A DNA stretch of 13,373 nt from an uncultured Lachnospiraceae bacterium (GTDB taxonomy: Bacteria > Bacillota > Clostridia > Lachnospirales > Lachnospiraceae): assembly GCA_937965795.1 (NCBI GenBank), contig CALCMD010000100.1, positions 1 through 13,373 of the forward strand, given 5' to 3'. A program made the translations under genes and the position numbers. Shown one piece after another: positions 1 to 7,182 of this stretch (positions are counted from its first letter, which is position 1; each line of letters starts with the position of its first letter). The notes beneath the pieces were generated by a model that did not search any database, was not told where the DNA came from, and was given only the letters and a program-made list of their open reading frames with translations.

Positions 1-2
1 TC

Positions 3-125
3 TTAGGAGTTAGTTTTCGAATTCCCTGCCCCCGTTTGCGTGAGATACGTTTCCACCCGGCCTGCGTACGGGATGGACGCGATCTCCTCCACAAACCGTG
101 CTTGGACACTTCCTCCCCCTGGCTT
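3..125 (-). other. Short unassigned open frame, possible gene remnant
   Basis: Between the hydratase terminator and the window edge there is a 40-codon open frame on the minus strand, running from just after an in-frame TGA at 126-128 to a TAA at 3-5. Its conceptual product contains SVQARFVEEIASIPYAGRV, which reads like normal protein, and its third codon positions are visibly richer in G and C than those of the hydratase. It has no ATG and no ribosome binding site; the only candidate start is an internal GTG. A second minus-strand frame, starting at a GTG in GGAGGAAGTG, is also open to the edge but is very basic and unconvincing. It may be a decayed gene end, an extragenic repeat or chance. 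I do not recognise it. Confidence 0.2.
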
Positions 126-141
126 TCAAAATAACTGCTGC

Positions 142-173
142 AAAAAAGGGCTGCCGCAAAATCACGGCAGCCC
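142..173 (-). terminator. Intrinsic terminator after the hydratase gene
   Basis: Read on the minus strand, GGGCTGCCG and CGGCAGCCC form a perfect 9-bp GC-rich stem (arms 165-173 and 148-156) around an 8-base loop, followed directly by six T residues (147-142). It lies 14 bases past the hydratase stop codon and should end that transcript. Confidence 0.93.
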
Positions 174-186
174 CCATCTATTTCTT

Positions 187-2481
187 CTATGAAATTCTAT
201 TGTAATTAATCAGGCATCCCTTCAGAATAATCTGTCTCTCATCATCCGTCAGCTCACCCATCTTTAAAGTAAACTCCTTCATCTCATCGCCTACTACATA
301 CGCTTTGATCTCCGTCTGCTTCTCTTCTACTGCTTTTCTGATATCCGGCACGAAAAGGTAATCCCCATTTGCAAAAGGCAGCTCACCCTTATCAATCAGA
401 AATGGAAGCATACCCCAGTTTATCAGGTTCGAGCGGTAACGCTTTGTCGCATACTCGTTAGCGATATTTGCCCATCCACCAAGCACCTTCTGGCAGGATG
501 CCGCCTGCTCACGGGCAGAGCCGTCGCCCGGCTTCACAGCAAAGATCGTGCTGCCGATTCCGGTATTCTTTTCACTCATCTCCGGGAAGGACTCTTTGAT
601 CTTATCCCACACCGGTTTCAGCTCCAGAAGCGCCTCGCACGGACACTTCTCTTCCTCCCTTGCCTTCTCTGCCTTCTGAACCTCTTTTGCCCTTCCCACA
701 TAAGCAGGGTCTTTTCTGGACAGTGCGAATTCCGCCAGTCCCAGCGGGTTCGAACGATAAGAAGATGTCTCGCCGGAAGGAATCAGCTCATCCGTCGTCG
801 TTACCGGATCATGAATTTCGGATACCACTTTCAGCACCAGATGATCCGTCAGTGCGCACATTGCCGGCCAGTCCTTAATATTTGGTCCAAACTTAATCTC
901 CACCGAAGGATCTGCCACTCCATGACTGTCAAATACCCGATTTTCATAAATCGTCTTATCAAAGAAATACTTCGGATTGCTGAAGTTCGCATCAATCTCA
1001 GTTGCAGAGGTCAGATAACCCTTATTTGCCGCTGTCGCCGCAATAGAACGCGCATCCATCAGCGCTACGGAAGAAATCTGTCCATTTTGTAACTTGCTTC
1101 CCTCACGGTTCGGGAAGTTTCTGGTAGAATGACGGATACTGAACGCATTATTTGCAGGGGTGTCTCCCGCGCCAAAGCACGGACCGCAGAATGCCGTCTT
1201 TACGATAGCTCCCGTCTGCATCAGGTCAGCCAGTTTCCCGTTCTTTGCCAGCTCTACATAGATTGGCGTACTTGCCGGATAAATACTTAGCGTAAACTCA
1301 TCTGCTCCGATGCTCGTCCCTTTCAAAATGTCGGCTGCCGCACAGATATTTTCAAATCCGCCGCCTGCACAGCCTGCGATGATTCCCTGATCCACATAGA
1401 GATTTCCATTTCTTACCTTATCCTTCAAGGTAAAGTCCACGGCTCCGTCCAGACTCACCAGAGCTTTCTTCTCCACGTCGTCCAGAATATCCATCAGATT
1501 CGCTTTTAACTCCTCAATGGTATACGTATTGCTCGGATGGAACGGCATCGCGATCATCGGACGAACCTGACTCAGATCCACATAAATCATACCGTCATAA
1601 TAGGTCACAGCCCCCGGCTCCAGCGCCGCATAGTCCTCTTTTCTTCCATGAATTTCATAGAACTCTTTAATCTTCTCATCATTCGTTTTCCAGATAGAGG
1701 ACAGGCAGGTCGTCTCCGTCGTCATGACATCCACTCCGATACGGAAGTCTGCGCTCAATTTCTCCACGCCCGGTCCTACGAACTCCATAACCTTATTATT
1801 TACATAGCCATTTGCAAAAACTGCTCCAATAATAGCCAGCGCCACGTCCTGCGGCCCTACGCCCGGAACCGGCTCGCCGTCCAGATAAACGCCGACTACG
1901 CCCGGCATATTAATGTCATAAGTCTGGCACAGAAGCTGTTTTACCAGCTCCGGGCCGCCCTCGCCCATCGCCATCGTTCCGAGCGCTCCATAACGGGTAT
2001 GAGAGTCGGAACCTAAAATCATCTTTCCGCCGCCTGCCAGCATCTCTCTGGCAAACTGGTGGATGACTGCCTGATGAGGCGGTACATACACGCCGCCGTA
2101 CTTTTTCGCACAGGTCAGTCCAAACATGTGGTCATCTTCATTAATCGTTCCGCCCACAGCGCAAAGGCTGTTGTGACAGTTCGTCAGTACATATGGCACC
2201 GGGAACTTTTCCAGACCTGACGCACGCGCCGTCTGAATGATTCCTACAAAAGTAATATCATGGGAGGTCAGCTTGTCGAACTTAATTTTCAGCTTGTCCA
2301 TATTTCCCGATGTATTATGTGCCTTTAAAATGCCATAAGCGATTGTATTCCTGGCAGCCTCCGCCTTCGAAGGGACACAATCGCCTGCTCTGTTCTTCAA
2401 AATAGCTGCCGCATCCTGGTTATCTTCCACAATCTCCGTTCCGTTCACCAGATATACGCCGCCATCATATAACTTTACCAT
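187..2481 (-). CDS. Aconitase-superfamily hydratase (YbhJ-like)
   Basis: A 764-residue protein of the aconitase superfamily, expected to be a cytoplasmic, oxygen-sensitive 4Fe-4S dehydratase/isomerase. The predicted cluster ligands are Cys371 (GCAGGG, at the place of the aconitase SCTNS loop), Cys432 and Cys435 (CGPC), with the family's C-x60-C-x2-C spacing. Other family signatures are GSDSHTRYG (157-165), RNFPNREG (454-461), GDGSAREQAAS (652-662, the substrate-binding Ser-Arg-Glu loop of the swivel domain) and RSNLINWGMLPF (683-694). Length and loop sequences resemble the YbhJ-type putative hydratases better than AcnA, AcnB or LeuC/LeuD, so the substrate is unknown and aconitate activity should not be assumed. 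A charged linker with CPCEALLE sits near residues 600-620. ATG 2481 has an AGGAGG site about 7 bases upstream and its own promoter at 2522-2550. The family is confident; the substrate is not. Confidence 0.9.
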   Translation of the reverse strand: MVKLYDGGVYLVNGTEIVEDNQDAAAILKNRAGDCVPSKAEAARNTIAYGILKAHNTSGNMDKLKIKFDKLTSHDITFVGIIQTARASGLEKFPVPYVLTNCHNSLCAVGGTINEDDHMFGLTCAKKYGGVYVPPHQAVIHQFAREMLAGGGKMILGSDSHTRYGALGTMAMGEGGPELVKQLLCQTYDINMPGVVGVYLDGEPVPGVGPQDVALAIIGAVFANGYVNNKVMEFVGPGVEKLSADFRIGVDVMTTETTCLSSIWKTNDEKIKEFYEIHGRKEDYAALEPGAVTYYDGMIYVDLSQVRPMIAMPFHPSNTYTIEELKANLMDILDDVEKKALVSLDGAVDFTLKDKVRNGNLYVDQGIIAGCAGGGFENICAAADILKGTSIGADEFTLSIYPASTPIYVELAKNGKLADLMQTGAIVKTAFCGPCFGAGDTPANNAFSIRHSTRNFPNREGSKLQNGQISSVALMDARSIAATAANKGYLTSATEIDANFSNPKYFFDKTIYENRVFDSHGVADPSVEIKFGPNIKDWPAMCALTDHLVLKVVSEIHDPVTTTDELIPSGETSSYRSNPLGLAEFALSRKDPAYVGRAKEVQKAEKAREEEKCPCEALLELKPVWDKIKESFPEMSEKNTGIGSTIFAVKPGDGSAREQAASCQKVLGGWANIANEYATKRYRSNLINWGMLPFLIDKGELPFANGDYLFVPDIRKAVEEKQTEIKAYVVGDEMKEFTLKMGELTDDERQIILKGCLINYNRIS

Positions 2482-2521
2482 GAAATTTCCTCCTGTTCCT
2501 TATCCTAATGATACTGCATTC

Positions 2522-2550
2522 AGTATAAAGGTACGGCAGGAAAAAAGCAA
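2522..2550 (-). promoter_or_regulatory. Sigma-A-type promoter for the hydratase gene
   Basis: On the minus strand TTGCTT (2545-2550) and TATACT (2522-2527) are separated by exactly 17 bases, close to the TTGACA/TATAAT consensus. The predicted transcript would start near 2515 and give a leader of about 35 bases carrying the AGGAGG site. This makes the hydratase a transcription unit separable from the upstream TIM-barrel gene, 83 bases away. No convincing GC-rich terminator lies between them, so read-through is also possible. Confidence 0.65.
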
Positions 2551-2564
2551 GTTTTTTTGACTCC

Positions 2565-3491
2565 CTATCTTCTTAGTGACTGCGCCATCCTGTGATACGT
2601 ATGCCGGATTCCCCGGATTGCCACGCTATACGCCATGATATTTTCCGGTAAGGCCATCCCCACATATCCGGAATCCCCGATATGGTGAATATCCGTTCCT
2701 GTCATCTTACACTCCAGCGCGATTCTCTTTATCGTCTCGGTATCCGCTCCCTCCTGGGAAGTTCCAATGGAAGTAATCGTAAGCTTTCCAAGACTGTGCG
2801 CATAGCTCACCAGGCTTCGAATATATTCCGTGGTAATTCCAGGCACGGTTCCCGGCGCAGGCATCAGGATAATATCTGCTCCCGCCTCACAAAAAAGCCG
2901 GATGTCCTCCTTTGTAATAATGTTTTCTCCGCCTTCTCCAATCACACCGGAAGCGTGCATTTTTCCAGCAGCCAGTATTATTTTATCCCCGATTTTTTCA
3001 GAAATCGCCCGCAGGGACGCTGTGATTGCCTCATTGCTCACACCATTTCCCGGATTTCCGGTCAATACGATCATGTCCACGCCCATCCTCTGTGCCAGCA
3101 CAGCATTTTCCACGGTCGCATATCTTCCAGCGCTCATCGCCCACAGGGTTTCCGCATTTTCCGATGCCGCATTTTCATCCACCGGCTCCAGGTTAATCCC
3201 TACCAGACGGCCGGTAAGCTTTTTCACTTCCCGTACTGTTTCTGCTTTTTCCACATCCGGAAGCGCCATAATCTGAGGATTCTGTACGTCAAACATATTT
3301 AAAAGAATCATGTCCGCCCCCATAGAAGCCGCAAACTCTGCATTTGTTACATCCGTTAGCAGCGGAATCGTAATCCCGATCGTCTCGCTCGCCAGCACTC
3401 TTCCCTCACTGCCTGCGATTGCGGTAAACAGTTCCTCCTTTGACAGATGCGTCAGTTCTTCCGGTGTCATATTCAAAATACGTTTTGCCAT
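2565..3491 (-). CDS. Predicted TIM-barrel protein, DUF7916/PEP-phosphonomutase-like
   Basis: A 308-residue soluble protein without signal peptide or membrane segment. Alternating hydrophobic strands and helices suggest a (beta/alpha)8 barrel: LLTDVTNAEFAASMGADMIL (44-63), GRLVGINLEPV (94-104), AQRMGVDMIVLTGNPGNGVS (133-152), KIILAAGKMHASG (170-182), CEAGADIILMPAPGTVPGIT (201-220), GKLTITSIGTSQEG (235-248) and HHIGDSGY (269-276). The last two resemble the phosphate-binding loops that close many TIM barrels. From memory this matches the group annotated as DUF7916 or loosely as PEP phosphonomutase; no activity is established. Asp/Glu/His residues in the loops could bind a metal, which is inference. 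The ATG at 3491 is preceded by AAAGGA about 10 bases upstream, a moderate site. It sits between the CdaR regulator, separated by a terminator, and the hydratase. A shared pathway is plausible but unproven. Confidence 0.72.
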   Translation of the reverse strand: MAKRILNMTPEELTHLSKEELFTAIAGSEGRVLASETIGITIPLLTDVTNAEFAASMGADMILLNMFDVQNPQIMALPDVEKAETVREVKKLTGRLVGINLEPVDENAASENAETLWAMSAGRYATVENAVLAQRMGVDMIVLTGNPGNGVSNEAITASLRAISEKIGDKIILAAGKMHASGVIGEGGENIITKEDIRLFCEAGADIILMPAPGTVPGITTEYIRSLVSYAHSLGKLTITSIGTSQEGADTETIKRIALECKMTGTDIHHIGDSGYVGMALPENIMAYSVAIRGIRHTYHRMAQSLRR

Positions 3492-3604
3492 GTTCTTTCT
3501 ATCCTTTCCTGCCTTTTTTTAATCTTTTTGATTTTTACTCCGATATTCTAAAAATACTTTTCTTAAAATTAAATTGTTCCATTTCTGAACCGTATTTATT
3601 CAAC

Positions 3605-3650
3605 AAAAAGGAATGCAGCACTGGTACGCCCGATATACTGCATCCCTTTT
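3605..3650 (-). terminator. Intrinsic terminator after the CdaR-family regulator
   Basis: On the minus strand AAAAGGGATGCAG (3650-3638) pairs with CTGCATTCCTTTTT (3618-3605) in a 13-bp stem containing one G-U pair, with a 19-base loop and a run of five T residues in the descending arm and tail. It starts 8 bases after the regulator's stop codon. Confidence 0.85.
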
Positions 3651-3657
3651 CTATTTC

Positions 3658-4746
3658 TTAGTAATCTTTATTTTCCATATAGTTCATATAGCTGACTACC
3701 ATCAGTGCGATTTTGAAAGTCAGTGCATCATCAAAAACCCGAATGTCGAGTCCGGTACTTTTCTGAAGCTTTTCCAGACGATATACCAGCGTATTTCTAT
3801 GGACATAGAGCTGCCTTGCCGTTTCCGACACGTTCAGATTATTCTCAAAAAATTTATTGATCGTAGTGAGCGTCTCTTCATCAAATGTATTCGGCAGGTT
3901 CTCCCCGAAGATCTCTTTCATAAACATCTCGCAGAGCTGAACCGGAAGCTGATAGATCAGCCGCCCGATCCCCAGCGTATTATATGCAATAATATTTTTC
4001 TCCGCATAAAAAATTTTCCCTACATCCAGAGCCATCTTTGCCTCTTTATAGGATTTTGATACCTGATTGATCTCGTTTACAATCGTTCCATAAGCGACAC
4101 GAACGGCAGACATCGCCTCAGAATTCAGCATATCCTGAATCATCTTTGCGATTTCCTCCAATTCTTCATACGACTCGTCACTTTTTAATTCTTTTACCAA
4201 AATAATGCTCTTCTCATCCACAGCCGTGATGTAATCCTTTGTCCTGGATGCAAACAGCGTTTTCATCGCCTCCAGCGCCGTACCGTCTTTTTCCTGTCTT
4301 GTCTCAATCATAAAAACCGCCCTGCGCGCTTCTACCTCTATATGCAGTTTTTTCGCACGGTTGTAAATATCCACCAGAAGCATGTTATCGAGAAGAAGGT
4401 TCTGGATAAAATTATTTTTATCAAACCGCTCCTTATACGCTACAAGAAGATTCTGTATCTCACTGACCGCCACTTTTCCAATCATATAGGCGTCTTCACT
4501 GGAGCCCTTTGACACCAGTACATACTCCACGATATTATCATTTAAAATCTTTAAAAAATGATACCCTTGTATCACCTGACTTTCCGCTACCGAATCTGCG
4601 AACAGCTTCACAGCATCCACCGGAATATTTTCATCCGAAAAAGTGGATACGACGACTCGTCCCTCCAAATCCAGGACGCACAGGTCAATTCTGGTAATTG
4701 CCCTCAATTCATCAATGGCTTTCTGTAAAACCTGGCTTGATAACAT
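3658..4746 (-). CDS. CdaR/PucR-type transcriptional regulator
   Basis: A 362-residue cytoplasmic DNA-binding regulator of the CdaR (sugar diacid regulator) family. Residues 1-130 fit the N-terminal sensor region: SQVLQKAIDELRAITRIDLCV followed by VLVSKGSSEDAYMIGKVAVSE, then a helix. Residues about 135-255 fit the degenerate GGDEF-like middle domain. Residues about 300-350 are the C-terminal PucR-type helix-turn-helix, NVSETARQLYVHRNTLVYRL. In E. coli CdaR responds to glycerate or sugar diacids; the ligand here is unknown. I start at ATG 4746, which has AAGGAG about 8 bases upstream. The frame extends to a TTG at 4776, but that codon lies inside the upstream hairpin and has no ribosome site. 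Neighbours are the orphan sugar ABC ATPase upstream and the TIM-barrel and hydratase genes downstream, possible regulatory targets by position only. Confidence 0.87.
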   Translation of the reverse strand: MLSSQVLQKAIDELRAITRIDLCVLDLEGRVVVSTFSDENIPVDAVKLFADSVAESQVIQGYHFLKILNDNIVEYVLVSKGSSEDAYMIGKVAVSEIQNLLVAYKERFDKNNFIQNLLLDNMLLVDIYNRAKKLHIEVEARRAVFMIETRQEKDGTALEAMKTLFASRTKDYITAVDEKSIILVKELKSDESYEELEEIAKMIQDMLNSEAMSAVRVAYGTIVNEINQVSKSYKEAKMALDVGKIFYAEKNIIAYNTLGIGRLIYQLPVQLCEMFMKEIFGENLPNTFDEETLTTINKFFENNLNVSETARQLYVHRNTLVYRLEKLQKSTGLDIRVFDDALTFKIALMVVSYMNYMENKDY

Positions 4747-4775
4747 TCTTTTACTCCTTTTCTTCAAACTTAACA

Positions 4776-4803
4776 AACCCCCCCAACTTTCATCGGGAGG
4801 GTT
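4776..4803 (-). terminator. Hairpin between msmK-like and cdaR-like genes, probable weak terminator
   Basis: On the minus strand AACCCTCCC (4803-4795) pairs with GGGGGGGTT (4784-4776) in a 9-bp stem with one T-G pair and a 10-base loop. The following bases (TGTTAAGTTT) form only a poor T-tract, so termination may be partial. It lies 12 bases after the ATPase stop and 29 bases before the regulator ATG. Confidence 0.6.
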
Positions 4804-4815
4804 ACGATTCTATTT

Positions 4816-5928
4816 CTAGTTTGTAATTGTAAGTTCTGTCTCTTTATCAAAAATATGAATCTTTTCTGCATCCAGAGCAAATTTAACAGTATCGCCTGTT
4901 CTCGCTGTGGTACGCGGATCAACACGTGCTGTCATACTGCAACCTTCAAAATCAAAGTATAAGAATACTTCCGCACCTAACAGCTCATATACTCGAATGG
5001 TAGACTCGATCACAGTATCCGGCGAAGATTTGATAAACTCCGGAGAATCACTTACGTTCTCAGGACGAATACCCATGACAACGGTCTTTCCTGCGTATCC
5101 TCCGTCAATCAGTTTCTTTGCTTTCTCAGCCGGCAGTTTAATACTGAAATCACCTACGAGCAGATTTACATCTTTGCCCTTAACTTCAACTACTGCATCC
5201 AGGAAGTTCATCTGCGGAGATCCGATAAATCCTGCTACAAATAAATTTCCAGGATTATTGTATAAGTTCTGAGGTGTATCTACCTGCTGAACCACACCGT
5301 CCTTCATAACGACAATTCTCGTACCAAGCGTCATAGCCTCGGTCTGGTCATGCGTTACATAAATAATCGTTGCGCCCAGTCTCTGATGCAGCTTGGAAAT
5401 CTCAATACGCATCTGTACTCTCAGCTTTGCATCCAGGTTTGACAGCGGCTCGTCCATCAGGAATACTTTCGGATCACGCACAATCGCACGTCCCATAGCA
5501 ACACGCTGTCTCTGTCCACCGGACAAAGCCTTCGGCTTACGATCCAGCAGCTTGTCCAGATCAAGGATTTTTGCCGCCTCTTTTACCATCTTGTCAATCT
5601 GATCCTTCGGCACCTTTCTCAGCTTCAGACCAAACGCCATATTATCATATACTGTCATATGTGGATACAGGGCATAATTCTGGAATACCATGGCAATATC
5701 TCTATCCTTCGGCTCTACATCGTTAACAACTCTGTCGCCAATCTTTAACGTACCGCCGGAAATCTCTTCCAGACCGGCAATCATACGAAGTGTCGTAGAT
5801 TTACCACATCCTGAAGGACCTACGAAAATAATAAACTCTTTATCTTCAATTTCCAGATTAAAATCCTTTACTGCTTCAAATCCATTTGGATATGTTTTGT
5901 TAATATGCTGCAATGATAAACTTGCCAT
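4816..5928 (-). CDS. msmK: Sugar ABC transporter ATP-binding protein, MsmK/UgpC/MalK family
   Basis: A 370-residue ATPase that powers carbohydrate uptake (CUT1) transporters from the cytoplasmic side of the membrane. All nucleotide-binding motifs are intact: Walker A GPSGCGKST (37-45), Q-loop Gln83, signature LSGGQ (135-139), Walker B VFLMDE (155-160) and the H-loop His193 in THDQTEAMTLG. The C-terminal 130 residues form the TOBE/MalK regulatory region, with GSPQMNFLDA (236-245) and GIRPENV (286-292). No permease or solute-binding protein gene is adjacent, which fits the known Firmicute situation where one MsmK-type ATPase serves several sugar importers encoded elsewhere. The ATG at 5928 has a perfect AGGAGG about 7 bases upstream. 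A 6-bp inverted repeat lies in the leader. The symbol is by family; the transported sugars are not determinable here. Confidence 0.94.
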   Translation of the reverse strand: MASLSLQHINKTYPNGFEAVKDFNLEIEDKEFIIFVGPSGCGKSTTLRMIAGLEEISGGTLKIGDRVVNDVEPKDRDIAMVFQNYALYPHMTVYDNMAFGLKLRKVPKDQIDKMVKEAAKILDLDKLLDRKPKALSGGQRQRVAMGRAIVRDPKVFLMDEPLSNLDAKLRVQMRIEISKLHQRLGATIIYVTHDQTEAMTLGTRIVVMKDGVVQQVDTPQNLYNNPGNLFVAGFIGSPQMNFLDAVVEVKGKDVNLLVGDFSIKLPAEKAKKLIDGGYAGKTVVMGIRPENVSDSPEFIKSSPDTVIESTIRVYELLGAEVFLYFDFEGCSMTARVDPRTTARTGDTVKFALDAEKIHIFDKETELTITN

Positions 5929-5950
5929 TTATTTGACCTCCTAAAATGCG

Positions 5951-5967
5951 ACTACATTTTTTGTAGT
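5951..5967 (-). promoter_or_regulatory. Inverted repeat in the msmK-like leader
   Basis: ACTACA and TGTAGT form a perfect 6-bp inverted repeat around five T/A bases, just upstream of the AGGAGG site. It could be a repressor operator or a small leader hairpin. The same upstream region (5976-6013) also carries two near copies of TTTCAG followed by a TATACTA-like sequence, 24 bases apart. I see no catabolite-response (cre) consensus. Function unknown. Confidence 0.35.
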
Positions 5968-6132
5968 TTAAGTAGTTTCAGTATACTAAAAAATCCTCTT
6001 TTCAGCTATACTATAATTAAACAAAGTTTTCACAGGCACTTTGTAAAATGTGCTTATGTATATAAAAATAGTTTCTACATTAGGTAATTTTGCCGAATTT
6101 TTACTCTGCATCTGTACACAATGACGAATGAC

Positions 6133-6161
6133 TTGTATTTTTTTCCTTCTTTGTGTATACT
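6133..6161 (+). promoter_or_regulatory. Putative promoter giving a near-leaderless exonuclease mRNA
   Basis: TTGTAT (6133-6138) and TATACT (6156-6161) are separated by 17 bases. The -10 is good and the -35 weak. Transcription would start near 6168, two or three bases before ATG 6171, and no Shine-Dalgarno-like sequence precedes that ATG. Confidence 0.45.
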
Positions 6162-6170
6162 CATATTATT

Positions 6171-7103
6171 ATGGACTATATAATTTTTGATTTAGAATGG
6201 AATCAATGTCCGGACGGAAAAGAATTTGAGGAAAAATCACTTCCCTTTGAAATCATTGAGATCGGAGCCGTAAAACTAAACAGCGAATACCACGAACTCG
6301 ACAGATTCTCTGAACGGATTCGTCCTGCGGTCTACCGCGCCATGCACTTTCGAACGCAGGAGATTCTTCAGATTGATTTTGAGAGCCTTGAAAATGCCCG
6401 CACCTTTCCCGAAGTACTGAAAGATTTTCTCTCCTGGTGCGGAGACAGAGTTCACTTCTGTACCTGGGGACCGTTGGATCTTTATGAACTTCAGCGAAAT
6501 CTGCGTTATTATGGGTTGGAAAATCCTTTCCGGACTCCTCTGTGTTATTATGATATTCAGAAGCTCTTCAGTATTGTATATGAAGACCGGAAAATCAAAC
6601 GTTCTCTGGAATATGCGGCAGGCTTTTTGCAGATTGCTAAGGGGCTGTCTTTTCATAGCGCCTTAAACGACGCCCTCTATACGGCAGAAATTCTCCGTCA
6701 TCTCCCCTCGAAAACGGCCCTGAGAAATTACTCCATTGATTATTTTCAAAATCCAAAAAACCGAAAAGAAGAAATCTATGCCGTATATGATACCTGTTCG
6801 AAATTTATTTCCAGAGAATTTCCTTCCAAATCCCAGCTTATGAAAGACTGGAAAGTCACTTCTACCAGATGTTTTCTCTGCCGGAAAAATGCCCGCCGGA
6901 AAATCCGCTGGTTTGCAAACGGGAATGGGAATTATTACAGTCTTTCCTATTGTGAGAAGCACGGCTGGCTGAAAGGAAAAATTCATATAAAAAAGACATC
7001 CGATGGAAAATTCTTCTGCATTAAGACAATCAGCTTAAGCTCCCAGGAAGAGGCAGAAGAAATGCGCCTCCGGAAAAGATCGCTCGAAGGCAGAAAAAAA
7101 TAA
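6171..7103 (+). CDS. DEDDh-family 3'-5' exonuclease with C-terminal zinc-knuckle-like region
   Basis: A 310-residue protein whose first 175 residues are an RNase T/DnaQ-type exonuclease. The acidic catalytic set is complete: Asp7 and Glu9 in FDLEWN, Asp103 in WGPLDLYEL, and His162/Asp167 in FHSALNDALYTAEIL. EIIEIGAV (27-34) is the usual second strand. It should remove nucleotides from 3' ends of RNA or DNA using two metal ions; the substrate is unknown (KapD-like proteins are relatives). The C-terminal region (225-310) is basic and has Cys234-x2-Cys237 and Cys261-x2-His264, a possible zinc site that could help grip nucleic acid. I use ATG 6171 because the in-frame GTG at 6153 lies upstream of the predicted -10. 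Neither start has a ribosome binding site. It is the only clear plus-strand gene, divergent from the msmK-like gene and convergent with the recombinase-like gene. Confidence 0.88.
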   Translation: MDYIIFDLEWNQCPDGKEFEEKSLPFEIIEIGAVKLNSEYHELDRFSERIRPAVYRAMHFRTQEILQIDFESLENARTFPEVLKDFLSWCGDRVHFCTWGPLDLYELQRNLRYYGLENPFRTPLCYYDIQKLFSIVYEDRKIKRSLEYAAGFLQIAKGLSFHSALNDALYTAEILRHLPSKTALRNYSIDYFQNPKNRKEEIYAVYDTCSKFISREFPSKSQLMKDWKVTSTRCFLCRKNARRKIRWFANGNGNYYSLSYCEKHGWLKGKIHIKKTSDGKFFCIKTISLSSQEEAEEMRLRKRSLEGRKK

Positions 7104-7116
7104 AAGCAGCCTGAGA

Positions 7117-7169
7117 ATTCCCGTGTACACATTTTCATCCATCCTGAATGTTCAAATGTACACGGGATA
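7117..7169. repeat. Long inverted repeat between convergent genes
   Basis: TCCCGTGTACA (7119-7129) and TGTACACGGGA (7157-7167) form a perfect 11-bp inverted repeat with a 27-base spacer, and further partial pairing exists outside and inside. The left arm also contains GTGTACAC, itself a palindrome. The structure lies between the exonuclease stop (7103) and the recombinase-like stop (7183). There is no adjacent T-tract on either strand; the nearest is about 17 bases away on the minus strand. It could be a bidirectional transcript end, an RNA-stabilising hairpin or a protein-binding site. Confidence 0.75.
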
Positions 7170-7182
7170 TCTGCATCGCCGC

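Noticed and set aside
1537..2016. Plus-strand open frame of 159 codons
   Set aside because: It is antisense to the well-conserved hydratase core and resembles no family.
187..2481. Citric-acid-cycle aconitase (AcnA/AcnB) as the specific identity
   Set aside because: The cluster loop reads GCAGGG instead of SCTNS and the overall pattern is closer to YbhJ-type hydratases; no other citrate-cycle gene is present.
2532..2562. A-run/T-run hairpin after the TIM-barrel gene as a terminator
   Set aside because: The only pairing is a short A-T stem overlapping the hydratase -35 element; it is too weak to call.
4747..4776. TTG 4776 as the regulator start
   Set aside because: It falls in the terminator-like hairpin and lacks a ribosome site, while ATG 4746 has AAGGAG.
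6153..6170. GTG 6153 as the exonuclease start
   Set aside because: It lies upstream of the predicted -10 element, has no ribosome site, and the exonuclease fold begins right at ATG 6171 (MDYIIFDLEWN).
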